NCBI RefSeq assembly: GCF_045788535.1
Contig: NZ_CP074074.1
Coordinates: 3,658,001 to 3,722,000 of the forward strand
Reading direction: 5' to 3'
Source: Allotamlana fucoidanivorans
GTDB lineage: Bacteria; Bacteroidota; Bacteroidia; Flavobacteriales; Flavobacteriaceae
DNA: 64,000 nt
The notes below the pieces were generated by a model that was given only the letters and a program-made list of their open reading frames with translations, was not told where the DNA came from and ran no database searches. Shown here piece after piece: positions 18,700-27,894 of the stretch. The position numbers were made by a program, and so were the translations under genes. Numbering within the stretch: the stretch's first letter is position 1; the number at the start of each line of letters is the position of its first letter.

Positions 18700-20430
18700 T
18701 TAATGCGTGGCTTTACCAGCTCCATTTGGAATTCTAATAGTTTCTACAATATCTTGAACTTCTTCTGGAGGTGCAGGTGTAAATGCCATAATAACCATAG
18801 AAACAATAAAATTTAATAACATAGCCACAGAGCCAAAGCCCTCAGGAGAAATTCCAAACCACCAATCACTTTTATCTGGAAGTACCTCATCAAACCAACC
18901 TAGTTTATATTTAATCATGTACAACATCATGGCTGTAATCCCTACTACCATACCTGCAATGGCACCTTCTTTATTCATACGTTTATAAAAAATACCTAAA
19001 ATTATAGCAGGAAAAAAAGAGGCTGCAGCCAAACCAAAGGCTAAAGCCACAACCGCGGCAACAAAACCTGGTGGATTAATACCAAAATACCCAGCCACAC
19101 ATACAGCTCCAACAGCCGATAACCGAGCAGCAACCAACTCTCCTTTTTCTGAAATTTTAGGGTTAATCATTTTTTTTATTAAATCATGCGACACTGACGA
19201 AGATATCACTAAAAGTAATCCTGCTGCTGTTGATAATGCCGCAGCTAAACCACCTGCAGCCACCAAGGCAACAACCCAATTGGGTAAATTTGAAATCTCA
19301 GGATTTGCTAGAACCATAATATCTCTGTCTACCACAAGTTCATTTTCATCTTTGTTAGCCAAATACTGAATTTTTCCATCCTTGTTTTTATCTGTAAACT
19401 CAATTAACCCTGTGCTTTCCCATTTTTTAAACCATTGAGGCACGGATGCATACGGTTGGTTTGAAACCGTTTCAATCATATTGGTGCGTGCAAAAACAGC
19501 CACAGCTGGTGCCGTAGAATATAATAACACAATAAGTAACAAGGCAATGCCAGCCGATTTTCTAGCGTCTTTAACACGTTTTACGGTAAAAAAACGAACA
19601 ATAACGTGTGGTAAACCCGCAGTACCAACCATTAAGGCGCACGTAATTGCAAAAACATCAATCATAGATTTTGTACCTTCAGTATATTCAGAAAAACCCA
19701 ATTGAAGACTCAAACCATCTAATTTATCAAGTAAATAAGTCCCAGAATCTTCAGCCAACGTGCCCCCAAATCCTAACTGAGGAATGGGGTTTCCCGTCAT
19801 TTGAATAGAAATAAATATAGCTGGTACCATAAATGCAAAAATCAAAATACAGTACTGTGCCACCTGAGTATAGGTTATCCCTTTCATACCTCCTAAAACA
19901 GCATAAAACAAAACAATTAACATACCTATAATAACACCGGTATTAATATCAACCTCTAAGAATCTGGAAAATACAATACCCACACCACGCATTTGACCAG
20001 CCACATACGTGAACGACACCAATAAGGCACAAAGTACCGCTACTACACGTGCCGTTTTTGAATAATACCTATCACCAATAAAGTCTGGAACGGTAAATTT
20101 TCCAAACTTTCTTAAATAAGGAGCTAAAAGTAACGCCAGCAATACATAACCTCCTGTCCATCCCATTAAATAAACAGCACCATCATATCCTGCAAATGAA
20201 ATAATACCTGCCATGGAAATAAAAGATGCGGCACTCATCCAATCTGCCGCCGTTGCCATACCATTTGCTAAAGGAGATACTCCACTGCCAGCTACATAAA
20301 ACTCTTTGGTTGATCCTGCCCTTGACCATATAGCAATACCAATATAAATGGCAAATGTAACACCCACTAAAATATAGGTCCAGTTTTGAACGCCTATGCC
20401 TTCTACTAACAAACTATGCATCATAACCAT
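18700..20430 (-). CDS. actP: Sodium:solute (acetate) symporter
   Basis: A 576-residue SSS-family transporter with about 13 membrane segments. Segment 1 to 3 features such as AADWMSAASFISMAG and the GYVLLALLLAPYLRKFGKFTVPDF stretch identify the ActP/VC_2705 branch. A hydrophilic loop of about 55 residues near the middle contains an EF-hand-like DKNKDGKIQ stretch, present in this subfamily; the twelfth EF position is not acidic, so calcium binding is uncertain. It overlaps the small DUF4212 gene upstream by 17 bases. With acs downstream it supports uptake and activation of acetate or propionate. Symbol by context. Confidence 0.9.
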   Translation of the reverse strand: MVMMHSLLVEGIGVQNWTYILVGVTFAIYIGIAIWSRAGSTKEFYVAGSGVSPLANGMATAADWMSAASFISMAGIISFAGYDGAVYLMGWTGGYVLLALLLAPYLRKFGKFTVPDFIGDRYYSKTARVVAVLCALLVSFTYVAGQMRGVGIVFSRFLEVDINTGVIIGMLIVLFYAVLGGMKGITYTQVAQYCILIFAFMVPAIFISIQMTGNPIPQLGFGGTLAEDSGTYLLDKLDGLSLQLGFSEYTEGTKSMIDVFAITCALMVGTAGLPHVIVRFFTVKRVKDARKSAGIALLLIVLLYSTAPAVAVFARTNMIETVSNQPYASVPQWFKKWESTGLIEFTDKNKDGKIQYLANKDENELVVDRDIMVLANPEISNLPNWVVALVAAGGLAAALSTAAGLLLVISSSVSHDLIKKMINPKISEKGELVAARLSAVGAVCVAGYFGINPPGFVAAVVALAFGLAAASFFPAIILGIFYKRMNKEGAIAGMVVGITAMMLYMIKYKLGWFDEVLPDKSDWWFGISPEGFGSVAMLLNFIVSMVIMAFTPAPPEEVQDIVETIRIPNGAGKATH

Positions 20431-20671
20431 ATTTTTTATCCAATTTGTTCATCAGCCGAACATAAACAAAAATTAATACGACAAACACATATAGTGAACC
20501 CTGCTGAGCGAACCAAAACCCTAGTTTAAACCCTCCCAATCGTATAGAATTAAGGGTGTCTTTAAATAAAATTCCAGCACCAAACGATACTAGAAACCAT
20601 ATAGTTAGTAAAATAAGAAGATAGCCTATATTCTCTTTCCAATACGCCGTAGCATTTTTGTTGTTAGACAT
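20414..20671 (-). CDS. DUF4212 small membrane subunit of the symporter
   Basis: An 85-residue protein with two membrane segments (about 14-35 and 48-68) and the FWFAQQGSLYVFVVLIF motif of DUF4212. This family is almost always encoded immediately upstream of an ActP-type sodium:solute symporter and is thought to be its accessory subunit. Here its frame overlaps the symporter start by 17 bases, which points to translational coupling. Upstream, a palindrome TTTCGA-ATA-TCGAAA lies at 20753-20767. Confidence 0.9.
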   Translation of the reverse strand: MSNNKNATAYWKENIGYLLILLTIWFLVSFGAGILFKDTLNSIRLGGFKLGFWFAQQGSLYVFVVLIFVYVRLMNKLDKKYGYDA

Positions 20672-20752
20672 GGTTATTTGGTTTAGTTAGTTAATTAAAT
20701 CTCCAAAATAGCATTATTTTTTAAAACTTTACCTTTTTAAAAACCTCAAAAC

Positions 20753-20767
20753 ATTTCGAATATCGAA
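20753..20767. promoter_or_regulatory. Palindrome TTTCGA-N3-TCGAAA between acetate operon and TfoX-like gene
   Basis: A perfect 6-bp-arm dyad in the 157-base divergent region, about 82 bases from the DUF4212 start and 62 bases from the TfoX-like start. It could be an operator for either direction; no regulator is encoded nearby. Confidence 0.35.
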
Positions 20768-20828
20768 AACATAGTAATCCAAACATTTAATATTTAAAGG
20801 TATCTTTATACATAAAAACAATAACATT

Positions 20829-21197
20829 ATGGCTTACGATGAATTTTTGGCCGATAGAATACGTCAGCACCTAAAAGATCAACACATAGTATTTTCTGAA
20901 TTAAAAATGATGGGGGGCTTATGTTTTAAAGTAGATAATAAAATGCTTTGTGGCATTCATCTAGATAAAACATATGGTGATCATTTACTTATGGCAAGAA
21001 TAGGTGAAACAGCCTATACAAATGAAATAGAAAAACCAGAATGTTTGCCAATGGACTTTACGGGGCGCCCTATGAAAGGTTATGTGTTTGTGACACCTGA
21101 CGGATTTGATTCCGACGCTGATTTATCTTACTGGATAGATTTATGTTTAGCCTTTAATCCACTCGCAAAAGCGAGTAAACCTAGAAAGAAAAGTTAG
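20829..21197 (+). CDS. TfoX/Sxy N-terminal domain protein
   Basis: A 122-residue protein made of the TfoX N-terminal domain only: MAYDEFLADRIRQHL, the MMGGLCFKVDNKMLCGI segment and a terminal helix ending in basic residues. Full-length TfoX regulates competence in gamma-proteobacteria, but stand-alone domains in Bacteroidota have no known link to competence. It precedes the TonB-dependent receptor by 22 bases and may share its transcript. Function unknown. Confidence 0.87.
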   Translation: MAYDEFLADRIRQHLKDQHIVFSELKMMGGLCFKVDNKMLCGIHLDKTYGDHLLMARIGETAYTNEIEKPECLPMDFTGRPMKGYVFVTPDGFDSDADLSYWIDLCLAFNPLAKASKPRKKS

Positions 21198-21218
21198 TTT
21201 AAAGACCGTTTGTTCTAA

Positions 21219-23585
21219 ATGAAAAGTATTTGGTTTATTGTTCTTCTTTTATTTTCACTTTTTAGTGTTTCGGCCCAGAGGTCTTCTATAAAAATAACAG
21301 GCAAAGTTGTTGAAAGCCAGAACCAACACCCTATTGCATTTGCCACCATTTCAGTAAATGACAAAAATTCAAAGAAACCTATTACTGGTACCATTAGTTC
21401 AGAAAATGGTTCATTTCAATTAAAAACAGAAGCTAGACACTTTTATATTGAAATCAGTTTTATGGGATTTAAATCACAAACCTTAACCAATTTTAATATC
21501 AAAAAAGGCAACATTAATTTAAAAACTATTATTCTTGAAGAAGACCAACAAACTTTAGATGAAGTTGTTGTACGTGCCGAACGCTCGCAACTGGAGTTTA
21601 AACTAGATAAACGCGTATTCAATGTAGGAAGTGATTTAAGTTCTACGGGAGCTAGTGCCTTAGAGGTTTTAAATAATATTCCATCTGTAACCGTAAATAT
21701 TGAAGGCGAAATAAGTTTAAGGGGCAGTCAAGGTGTTCAAATATTAATTAATGGAAAACCCTCTGTTTTGGCTAGCGCCGAAGGGAATGCCTTGGGAAGC
21801 ATTACTGCCGATATGATTGAAAAGGTTGAAGTTATTACCAACCCTTCTGCTAAATTTGATGCCGAAGGTACCTCTGGGATTTTAAATATCATCATTAAGA
21901 AATCAGAAAAAAGAGGTTTAAATGGTTCGGCCACATTAAATGTTGGTAATCCTAGAAGTAATTCCTTCGGGTTAAGCCTAAACAAACGTACCGAAAAGTT
22001 TAATCTCTTTAGTCAGTTAGGATTTGGTATTAGAACGTATCCTAGTGATTATGAAACTATAAATCGTGATTTAACCACTCAAAGCACTGTGAGCAGTTAT
22101 GGATCCAGTGCCTTTGATGAAAAGTTTGGCAATATTTTAATTGGATCTGACTATTATTTTAATGAAAAAAATGTGGTAACACTTTCGGCTTCCTATGCTT
22201 ATGAGGTTGAAGATCAAGAGGCCTATGCACGTTTTATGGAGACTGACGGTAGCAATACGCTTTTAAATGAATGGATAAGAAGCGAACTTACAGAGGCAAC
22301 AAATCCTAAATTAAGATATGAGCTGCAATTTAAAAGAGATTTTGAGCGTCATAAAGATCAGAGCCTACTTTTTAGCGCTTTAGGTAGTTCTTTTAGAAAA
22401 GATCAATTTTCAGATTTCAACAATATTACCATTATTGGGAATCGAGACGATGCGTTGCAAAAAACACGAACAGACTATAAACTTGAAGATTATACCTTTA
22501 AACTAGACTACACACATCCTTTTCTAGAACAATACACCCTTGAAATAGGCTCTCAATATGTTATAAATGGTGTTACCAATGATTTTACTGTTGAAGATTT
22601 TATAGATGGCAAATGGATAAGCAACCCTGATTTAACAAACATCTTCAACTTTAACCAGAACGTTTTGGGCCTTTATACCACTGCCGCTTATGAAGGCAAA
22701 AAATGGGGTATTAAACTCGGGGCAAGATTAGAAAACACGGCACTTAAAACGGTACTTGAAACTACCAATGAACACAACCGAAAGAACTACAATAATGTGT
22801 TTCCTAGTGGTCATACCTCTTATAAAATCTCCGATAACTTTTCATTACAAGCAGGATTTTCAAAACGTATAAGACGACCAAGATTACGAGAATTAAACCC
22901 CTTTTCAAACATTAGAAACAATTTTAATATTTCAACAGGAAACCCTGATCTTAATCCGGAGTATACCGACTCGTATGAAATAACAAGTATCAATAAAATA
23001 GGAAAAGTGTCTCTTAATTTTACGGTTTACAACAGATATACCACCGATGTTGTAGAACGCATTACCCGTTTTGAAAATAATGTAAGTATTTCAAGACCTG
23101 AAAATGTAGGCTCTAATACAGTAACAGGTTTTGAAGCAAACGGTAAACTAATACCAACAAAATGGTGGACTATAAACGGTGATTTCAATTTTAATTATTT
23201 TAATAGGAAGGGAGATTTTGAAAGTCAAGTTTTTGATTTTAAAGGCAATCAATGGTCTGCTAGTCTGAGCACAAAATTTAAACTTCCTGCTGAATTTGAA
23301 TTAGAAATCACTGGTAATTACAGATCAAAGTACCAAACCATTCAGAGTGAAATATCGGATAATATTTTTGCCGATTTAGGGGTTAGAAAAAAAATATTTA
23401 AAGGAAAAACCATTCTAAATTTAAGCATCAGAGACGTATTTGCCTCAAGAATAGACCAAACAACAACGACGCAACCCAACTTCTTTCTATATAATAAAAG
23501 ACAACGCGGCCGCTTTATTTCTTTTGGTATTAGCTATGGTTTTGGTAAAGGAGAAGCCATGGAATTTTCGGGTAGACGAAGATAA
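21219..23585 (+). CDS. TonB-dependent outer-membrane receptor (OMP_b-brl_3 type)
   Basis: A 788-residue protein. After a signal peptide (residues 1-19, ending SVSAQ) come a carboxypeptidase-regulatory-like domain (about 23-110), a plug domain with ASALEVLNNIPSVTVN and MIEKVEVITNPSAKFDAEG, and an outer-membrane barrel (about 240-788) that ends in FISFGISYGFG. This short receptor class is common in Flavobacteriia and is not part of a SusCD pair; no SusD gene is near. The ligand is unknown. No TonB box is evident at the mature N terminus. Confidence 0.9.
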   Translation: MKSIWFIVLLLFSLFSVSAQRSSIKITGKVVESQNQHPIAFATISVNDKNSKKPITGTISSENGSFQLKTEARHFYIEISFMGFKSQTLTNFNIKKGNINLKTIILEEDQQTLDEVVVRAERSQLEFKLDKRVFNVGSDLSSTGASALEVLNNIPSVTVNIEGEISLRGSQGVQILINGKPSVLASAEGNALGSITADMIEKVEVITNPSAKFDAEGTSGILNIIIKKSEKRGLNGSATLNVGNPRSNSFGLSLNKRTEKFNLFSQLGFGIRTYPSDYETINRDLTTQSTVSSYGSSAFDEKFGNILIGSDYYFNEKNVVTLSASYAYEVEDQEAYARFMETDGSNTLLNEWIRSELTEATNPKLRYELQFKRDFERHKDQSLLFSALGSSFRKDQFSDFNNITIIGNRDDALQKTRTDYKLEDYTFKLDYTHPFLEQYTLEIGSQYVINGVTNDFTVEDFIDGKWISNPDLTNIFNFNQNVLGLYTTAAYEGKKWGIKLGARLENTALKTVLETTNEHNRKNYNNVFPSGHTSYKISDNFSLQAGFSKRIRRPRLRELNPFSNIRNNFNISTGNPDLNPEYTDSYEITSINKIGKVSLNFTVYNRYTTDVVERITRFENNVSISRPENVGSNTVTGFEANGKLIPTKWWTINGDFNFNYFNRKGDFESQVFDFKGNQWSASLSTKFKLPAEFELEITGNYRSKYQTIQSEISDNIFADLGVRKKIFKGKTILNLSIRDVFASRIDQTTTTQPNFFLYNKRQRGRFISFGISYGFGKGEAMEFSGRRR

Positions 23586-23785
23586 GTACAAGACGTACAA
23601 TAAAAAGCCTGGCAACCTGTATTATATGGTATATGTTATAGTATAAAACATAAGGACACAAAGCCCGAAAACGAAATAGTTAATAACTTTAACCTAAATA
23701 TGGTAAAAAACTGATTTTTGTAAGTTTATTGGATAGACGGTATCTTTAATTTTGTTGCTTTCAAATTAAATGAAATAACTATATC

Positions 23786-24589
23786 ATGAGAACAAAAATC
23801 ACTTTACTATTTAGTATTGTTTTTCTAGCATTATTTTCTTGCATACAAGCACCTAAAAAAACTAAAGTAGATACACACAGTACAGATGAACATCAAGCAC
23901 ATGAAAAACACTGGAGTTATTCAGGCGAGACTTCACCTGAGCATTGGACTGAAATTGAAAAAGATTCAGACTGTGATGGGTCATTACAGTCTCCAATAAA
24001 CATTATTCACCGCAGTGTAGACTCTGTAAAAGGTGCCAATAATTTGAAAATTCAATATACACCAAGTACACTTATTAGCGATGTACATAACAATGGGCAC
24101 ACTATAGTGTTTGGTTTTGAACCAGGCGACTCTATTAATTATAAAAATGAAACCTACTATTTAAAACAGATTCATTTTCATGAACCTTCTGAACATAAAA
24201 TTAATGGGGTTATCTATCCTATTGAAATACACCTAGTGCATATAAGTAAATCTGGAAAATTGACCGTTTTAGGTGTTTTAGGTGAAGAGGGTGCTGAAAG
24301 TCAGTTATTTGAGTTTTTTGAAAGTTTTTTACCCTTGGCTAACGGAGATAAAAAAGAGATTCATAAAGAAGTTGACCTATCTAATTTATTTCTTGATGAT
24401 AAAAGCTACTATTCTTATAGTGGCTCTTTAACTACCCCACCTTGTTCAGAAATAGTGAACTGGATAGTGTTTAAAAAGCCTGTAATACTTTCAGTTGAAG
24501 AGGTTCTTAAGTTAAAAAGCAACATGCCAATTAACAATTATAGGAATGAGCAACCTCTTAACGGCCGTATTGTAAGCTATCATTATTAA
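23786..24589 (+). CDS. Alpha-type carbonic anhydrase, lipoprotein
   Basis: A 267-residue alpha-carbonic anhydrase. The N terminus ends in a lipobox-like LFSC (C19), so it is probably lipid-anchored in the periplasm or outer membrane. Zinc ligands H130, H132 and H149 are in QIHFHEPSEH and IEIHLVH; the motifs SLQSPINI and GSLTTPPCSE are also typical. It interconverts CO2 and bicarbonate outside the cytoplasm. It has its own 200-base upstream region and is convergent with proB. The bicarbonate-using carboxylase operon in the window is not adjacent. Confidence 0.93.
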   Translation: MRTKITLLFSIVFLALFSCIQAPKKTKVDTHSTDEHQAHEKHWSYSGETSPEHWTEIEKDSDCDGSLQSPINIIHRSVDSVKGANNLKIQYTPSTLISDVHNNGHTIVFGFEPGDSINYKNETYYLKQIHFHEPSEHKINGVIYPIEIHLVHISKSGKLTVLGVLGEEGAESQLFEFFESFLPLANGDKKEIHKEVDLSNLFLDDKSYYSYSGSLTTPPCSEIVNWIVFKKPVILSVEEVLKLKSNMPINNYRNEQPLNGRIVSYHY

Positions 24590-24622
24590 CCATTTACTAC
24601 CTTTTTTAATACAATTTTATAA

Positions 24623-24662
24623 GGAAAGCCTATAGAGACACTTTAGTCCCAATAGGCTTTCC
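24623..24662 (-). repeat. Inverted repeat spanning the proB stop codon
   Basis: GGAAAGCCTAT (24623-24633) and ATAGGCTTTCC (24652-24662) form an 11-bp stem that contains the last codons and the stop of proB. There is no long T-run after it, so it is a weak terminator or an mRNA 3'-end stabiliser. Confidence 0.55.
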
Positions 24663-25400
24663 ATCTATAATATCTATTATGGTATTATCTAATTTTCCGT
24701 TGGCTATATAGGTAGGAATATTTTTAGAAGCTGTTTCTTGAGCATACTCTAATTTTGATCCCATACCACCACGCCCTTCTCCTTCACTTTTCTTAGAATC
24801 TTCTATATATTTATTTAAGTCTTCATCTGGCCCCACTTTTTTTACTAAATTGGTGCTTTCATCAGCTGGATCTCCCGTATACAACCCATTAATATCGGTT
24901 AAAATAATCAGCCTGTCCGCATTAATAAGTTGTGCAATTAAACTAGCTAATTCATCATTATCTGAAAACATTGACATTGTTACCGATACTGCATCATCTT
25001 CATTAGCAATAGGTACTACCCCTTCGGCAAGTAAACCTTCACAACAACTAATCATATGTTCTCGGTGCTGGCCTGGGCTAAAATCACGCTTTGTTGGTAA
25101 CACTTGCGCACACTTCATACCGTATTCATGAAAAATATTATAATATAAACGCATCATTCGTGGTTGTCCAATAGCCGAATAAACCTGTCTGCGTTGGGTT
25201 CTATTTTGAATGTTTGATTTTCCTAGGACCTCTTTACCTGCAATGACCGATCCTGATGACACCAATATGGTCATAATATCTCTTTCATAAAGTGCCGCAA
25301 TCTGCTTCACCAAATTTCTCAGAACAGGTCTTACAATTCTATTATCTTTATTGGTCATTACATTTGTACCAACCTTAATTACTATACGTTCTTTGTACAT
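24630..25400 (-). CDS. proB: Glutamate 5-kinase, short form
   Basis: A 256-residue amino-acid kinase: KVGTNVMT at the start, the SSGSVIAGKEVLG loop, the NDELASLIAQLINADRLIILTDI region and GMGSKLEYAQETA. It phosphorylates L-glutamate as the first step of proline synthesis. It is about 110 residues shorter than E. coli ProB because the C-terminal PUA domain is absent, a form seen in other Bacteroidota. It follows proC with a single base between them. No proA is in the window. Confidence 0.92.
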   Translation of the reverse strand: MYKERIVIKVGTNVMTNKDNRIVRPVLRNLVKQIAALYERDIMTILVSSGSVIAGKEVLGKSNIQNRTQRRQVYSAIGQPRMMRLYYNIFHEYGMKCAQVLPTKRDFSPGQHREHMISCCEGLLAEGVVPIANEDDAVSVTMSMFSDNDELASLIAQLINADRLIILTDINGLYTGDPADESTNLVKKVGPDEDLNKYIEDSKKSEGEGRGGMGSKLEYAQETASKNIPTYIANGKLDNTIIDIIDGKPIGTKVSL

Positions 25401-25401
25401 T

Positions 25402-26208
25402 TTAGTATGTTTTTCCTAACTCTATCGCACGATTAAATGCTGCTTGAGCGGCCTCCTTTATAAGTTCGTTTATATTATTATCATCCATAGAATCTAAAGC
25501 TGCTTGGGTGGTGCCTCCTTTTGATGCCACACGGTCCATCCAGGTAGTAGGCGATAAATTATTCTGATTGAATAGTTCAACAGCTCCTGAAAAGGTTTGA
25601 CTTACCAGTAGCGTGGAATCATTTTGAGAGAAGCCCATTTCAAGGGCTGCTTCCATCATACTTTGCATAAAATAAAACACATAGGCGGGCCCGCTTCCTG
25701 AAATTCCTGTTGAAGCATCAATAAACTTTTCATTAGAAACTTTTATGGATTTGCCTGTGGTATTTAAAAGACTTTCTATAGCCAGCAATTCAATTCTTGA
25801 TACCGATTTTGTAGCTACATAAGAGGTTAGCCCCTTACCTATTTGGGCTGGTAAATTGGGCATAGCTCTAACAATTTTAGGCAATCCTGCAATATCCTGC
25901 ATGGCCTTAATAGTTACCCCAGCCATAATAGATATGATGATTTGTTCCTCATTTAATAATGGCGAAATGTTTTTTAATAATTCTTCAGCATGATAAGGCT
26001 TTACGGCTATAAAAATAATATCTGCCTTGGGTACACAATCTTCAAACGTTTTATGGGCTTCAAAGTTTTCTGAAGACTTGAGTTGCTCTAATTTTTCAGA
26101 ACAACTATCAATAACCATGATGCTTCTTTTTTTTAATAATTTGGATTTCGACATACCTTCTGCATAGGTCATCCCCATATTTCCAGCGCCAATAACAAGT
26201 ACTCTCAT
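25402..26208 (-). CDS. proC: Pyrroline-5-carboxylate reductase
   Basis: A 268-residue reductase: Rossmann start VLVIGAGNMGMTYAEGM, the IIFIAVKPYHAEELL strand, the IVRAMPNLPAQIGKG loop and the C-terminal dimer domain with the ASTGISGSGPAYVFYF signature. It performs the last step of proline synthesis using NAD(P)H. Together with proB downstream, it supplies two of three proline enzymes. A small gene and a GNAT gene lie upstream on the same strand, and the four form a likely operon. Confidence 0.95.
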   Translation of the reverse strand: MRVLVIGAGNMGMTYAEGMSKSKLLKKRSIMVIDSCSEKLEQLKSSENFEAHKTFEDCVPKADIIFIAVKPYHAEELLKNISPLLNEEQIIISIMAGVTIKAMQDIAGLPKIVRAMPNLPAQIGKGLTSYVATKSVSRIELLAIESLLNTTGKSIKVSNEKFIDASTGISGSGPAYVFYFMQSMMEAALEMGFSQNDSTLLVSQTFSGAVELFNQNNLSPTTWMDRVASKGGTTQAALDSMDDNNINELIKEAAQAAFNRAIELGKTY

Positions 26209-26232
26209 TTGTTTTTTATTTCAGATTTTTAT

Positions 26233-26424
26233 TTAAATAAATAGCATACAGTCTTTACAGTCTTTCACCTCTCCGTAGTAGGTTTCTCTGTATTTATGCA
26301 ACGTTTCAAAGGGAATCCCTAAAAAGTATTTTTTTATATACGTGACCTTGGTGGTAAGCTCTCCCATTTTTAAGGAGTAGCGTTTTTCGTAATTTGTTTT
26401 TCGTTTTATTTTTATAATTTTCAT
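26233..26424 (-). CDS. Small basic protein of unknown function
   Basis: A 63-residue protein rich in lysine and tyrosine (MKIIKIKRKTNYEKRYS start) that ends in CKDCMLFI, a CxxC pair that could bind metal. It lies 24 bases upstream of proC and 33 bases downstream of the GNAT gene, in the same orientation. The spacing and a plausible composition support a real gene, but I do not recognise the family. Confidence 0.5.
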   Translation of the reverse strand: MKIIKIKRKTNYEKRYSLKMGELTTKVTYIKKYFLGIPFETLHKYRETYYGEVKDCKDCMLFI

Positions 26425-26457
26425 AAGATTGCTTTAAATTTTAATAGTGTTTTAAGG

Positions 26458-26895
26458 TTACCGCATAAGACGCATTTCAATGTTTGCTACTTTAAAACCT
26501 TCTTTTTTAAATAATGCTATAGCAGGATTTTCGGGGTTGATATGTAGAGCAATGCTTCCTTTACAATACGACTTAAGTTGCCTAATAAGAGTTTTCGCAA
26601 TTCCTTTTCCTCTGTAACTTGGTTTAATAGCAAGATTCACTAATATATTCTCTGGAATATAGTCTTTCATTCCTGTTTTATTAACCACGGCCGCTCCTAC
26701 AATGTCGGTTGCATCTTCAATTACCAAAACATACCCGCCTATCCCAGGTATTTCTTTTGCTGCATACATAATAGATTTTCTTATCCCAAACTTACTATCT
26801 TTAAAGTCACCAGAATATTTATGTAAAAAATTTGTAATTTGATTAATGTTCATTGTTGATAACCTCGTAAAGGCATCAAAGATTTTTATTTCCAT
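26458..26895 (-). CDS. GNAT family N-acetyltransferase
   Basis: A 145-residue acetyltransferase with the acetyl-CoA loop LAIKPSYRGKGIAKTLI and a typical IALFKKEGF C-terminal region. In Bacteroidota a GNAT enzyme of this size often heads the arginine cluster (argG, argC, argD) followed by proC, where it probably provides N-acetylglutamate-type chemistry. Here argG, argC and argD are missing between it and proC. I assign the fold confidently and the substrate only tentatively. Confidence 0.85.
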   Translation of the reverse strand: MEIKIFDAFTRLSTMNINQITNFLHKYSGDFKDSKFGIRKSIMYAAKEIPGIGGYVLVIEDATDIVGAAVVNKTGMKDYIPENILVNLAIKPSYRGKGIAKTLIRQLKSYCKGSIALHINPENPAIALFKKEGFKVANIEMRLMR

Positions 26896-27300
26896 AAACT
26901 ATTTATAAGGAAGGTTACACCTTGTTACAAAAGGCACATATTTGAATTCATCTCAAAACAACACTACATAATAATTAACTATGTAATGATTTATAATGAT
27001 TAAATAAAGGCAGTTACACCGAAACAGAAGCAGTGCTATGATTATGTTGTAGGAGGAATAAATTTATCAGACTGATTTCTAAAAACTAGAAAGTTGAAGT
27101 TGAAGACTCTGCTATTTCGTTTTTCATGTATTCCTTTTCCCATGGTGCAAATTTACAAAAACACAGTACCAATAACAAGTTTGAGCCGGTTTAATATTAT
27201 ATCACTTTTTATTGAGCGCATAAATCTTGTATTTAATTTAAAGTTTTAATCCGACTAATTTTATAAGCTTATTTAACATACACTACCTTACGCTATAAAT
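26896..27300. other. Upstream region of the GNAT-proC-proB transcript
   Basis: About 400 bases without a convincing gene. On the minus strand a TAAATTTG -7 box (27148-27155) lies just before an ATG at 27143 that opens a 33-codon frame (27042-27143). A second start in another frame (27127) gives a 13-residue peptide. These could be leader peptides or simply part of a 5' UTR of about 245 bases. The remainder shows nothing supportable. Confidence 0.45.
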
Positions 27301-27331
27301 CCATAGACGGTTTATACTCTGTTGAAGTCAT

Positions 27332-27398
27332 TTCACCACCACTTCTGACCACTTCACTTTATTAAGAAAAACTTAGCCATACTCCTACCCTATCTTTG
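27332..27398 (+). promoter_or_regulatory. Promoter of small-RNA-like unit 1: 21-bp-phased repeat and -7 box
   Basis: TTCACCA (27332) and TTCACTT (27353) are spaced 21 bp start to start; TATCTTTG (27391-27398) begins 38 bp after the second repeat. The same geometry occurs in unit 3 and in the six tandem copies. There is no clear -33 TTG element, consistent with an activator-dependent promoter. Confidence 0.55.
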
Positions 27399-27403
27399 TG
27401 TCA

Positions 27404-27554
27404 TATTAATAACAGAAAATAATTTTGAGAAGAAGAATTTTTAAGTTTTATACGTTTTATTCTGTTATTAATTGAAAAGAGTAAGTTTTTCATATAGTTA
27501 GTTTGGTTAGTTTGAATCCGCTTAGTTTTAGAGAGAGTTAAGCGGATAATTTTT
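27404..27554 (+). ncRNA. Small-RNA-like unit 1
   Basis: A predicted transcript of about 150 nt with no coding frame of note. It begins with a 13-bp perfect stem (ATTAATAACAGAA with its complement ending near 27472), continues with the conserved linker beginning AGTAAGTTTTTCATATAG and ends in a terminator (ATCCGCTTA pairing with TAAGCGGAT, 27516-27547) with a T-rich tail. The linker is shared with unit 2, unit 4 and the tandem array, while the 5' hairpin is different. Transcription is predicted, not observed. Confidence 0.55.
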
Positions 27555-27604
27555 ACTTTACACGGCCTTTAAGTTGCTTTACATGAATTTTTAGTTACTT
27601 CGCT

Positions 27605-27741
27605 TTAATAGCGAAGGCTTATCTCAAATAACAACTGTACTTTTAACCCATTGAAAGCTGCTAGTGATAGTAAGTTTTTCATAGAGTAAGTTTGGTTTGT
27701 TTAAAACCGCCCGGTGATCTTAAAAACTGGGCGGTTTTTTT
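27605..27741 (+). ncRNA. Small-RNA-like unit 2
   Basis: Predicted 3' boundary is clear: the linker TAGTAAGTTTTTCATAGAG and a terminator AACCGCCCGGT/ACTGGGCGGTT (27705-27736) with seven T. The 5' end is uncertain. A hairpin CTTCGCT-TTAAT-AGCGAAG lies at 27598-27616. Direct repeats of CTTTACA at 27556 and 27577 are 21 bp apart, but the -7 box at the expected place is poor. Confidence 0.4.
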
Positions 27742-27800
27742 ATCACAGAAACTAAAAAAATAATATAAGTTTCATACAAATCTAATAACCTTAAAAACCC

Positions 27801-27888
27801 TTCACGTTATGTTCTTGCTGGTTCAATAACCATTTTAGATACTTCAAATTATTTCCAAACTAAAAAATGATTAGAGGTTATAATTTTG
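27801..27888 (+). promoter_or_regulatory. Promoter of unit 3: three 21-bp-phased repeats and -7 box
   Basis: TTCACGT (27801), TTCAATA (27822) and TTCAAAT (27843) are spaced exactly 21 bp start to start. TAATTTTG (27881-27888), an exact TAnnTTTG box, begins 38 bp after the last repeat, the same distance as in unit 1. Confidence 0.5.
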
Positions 27889-27894
27889 TATTGG

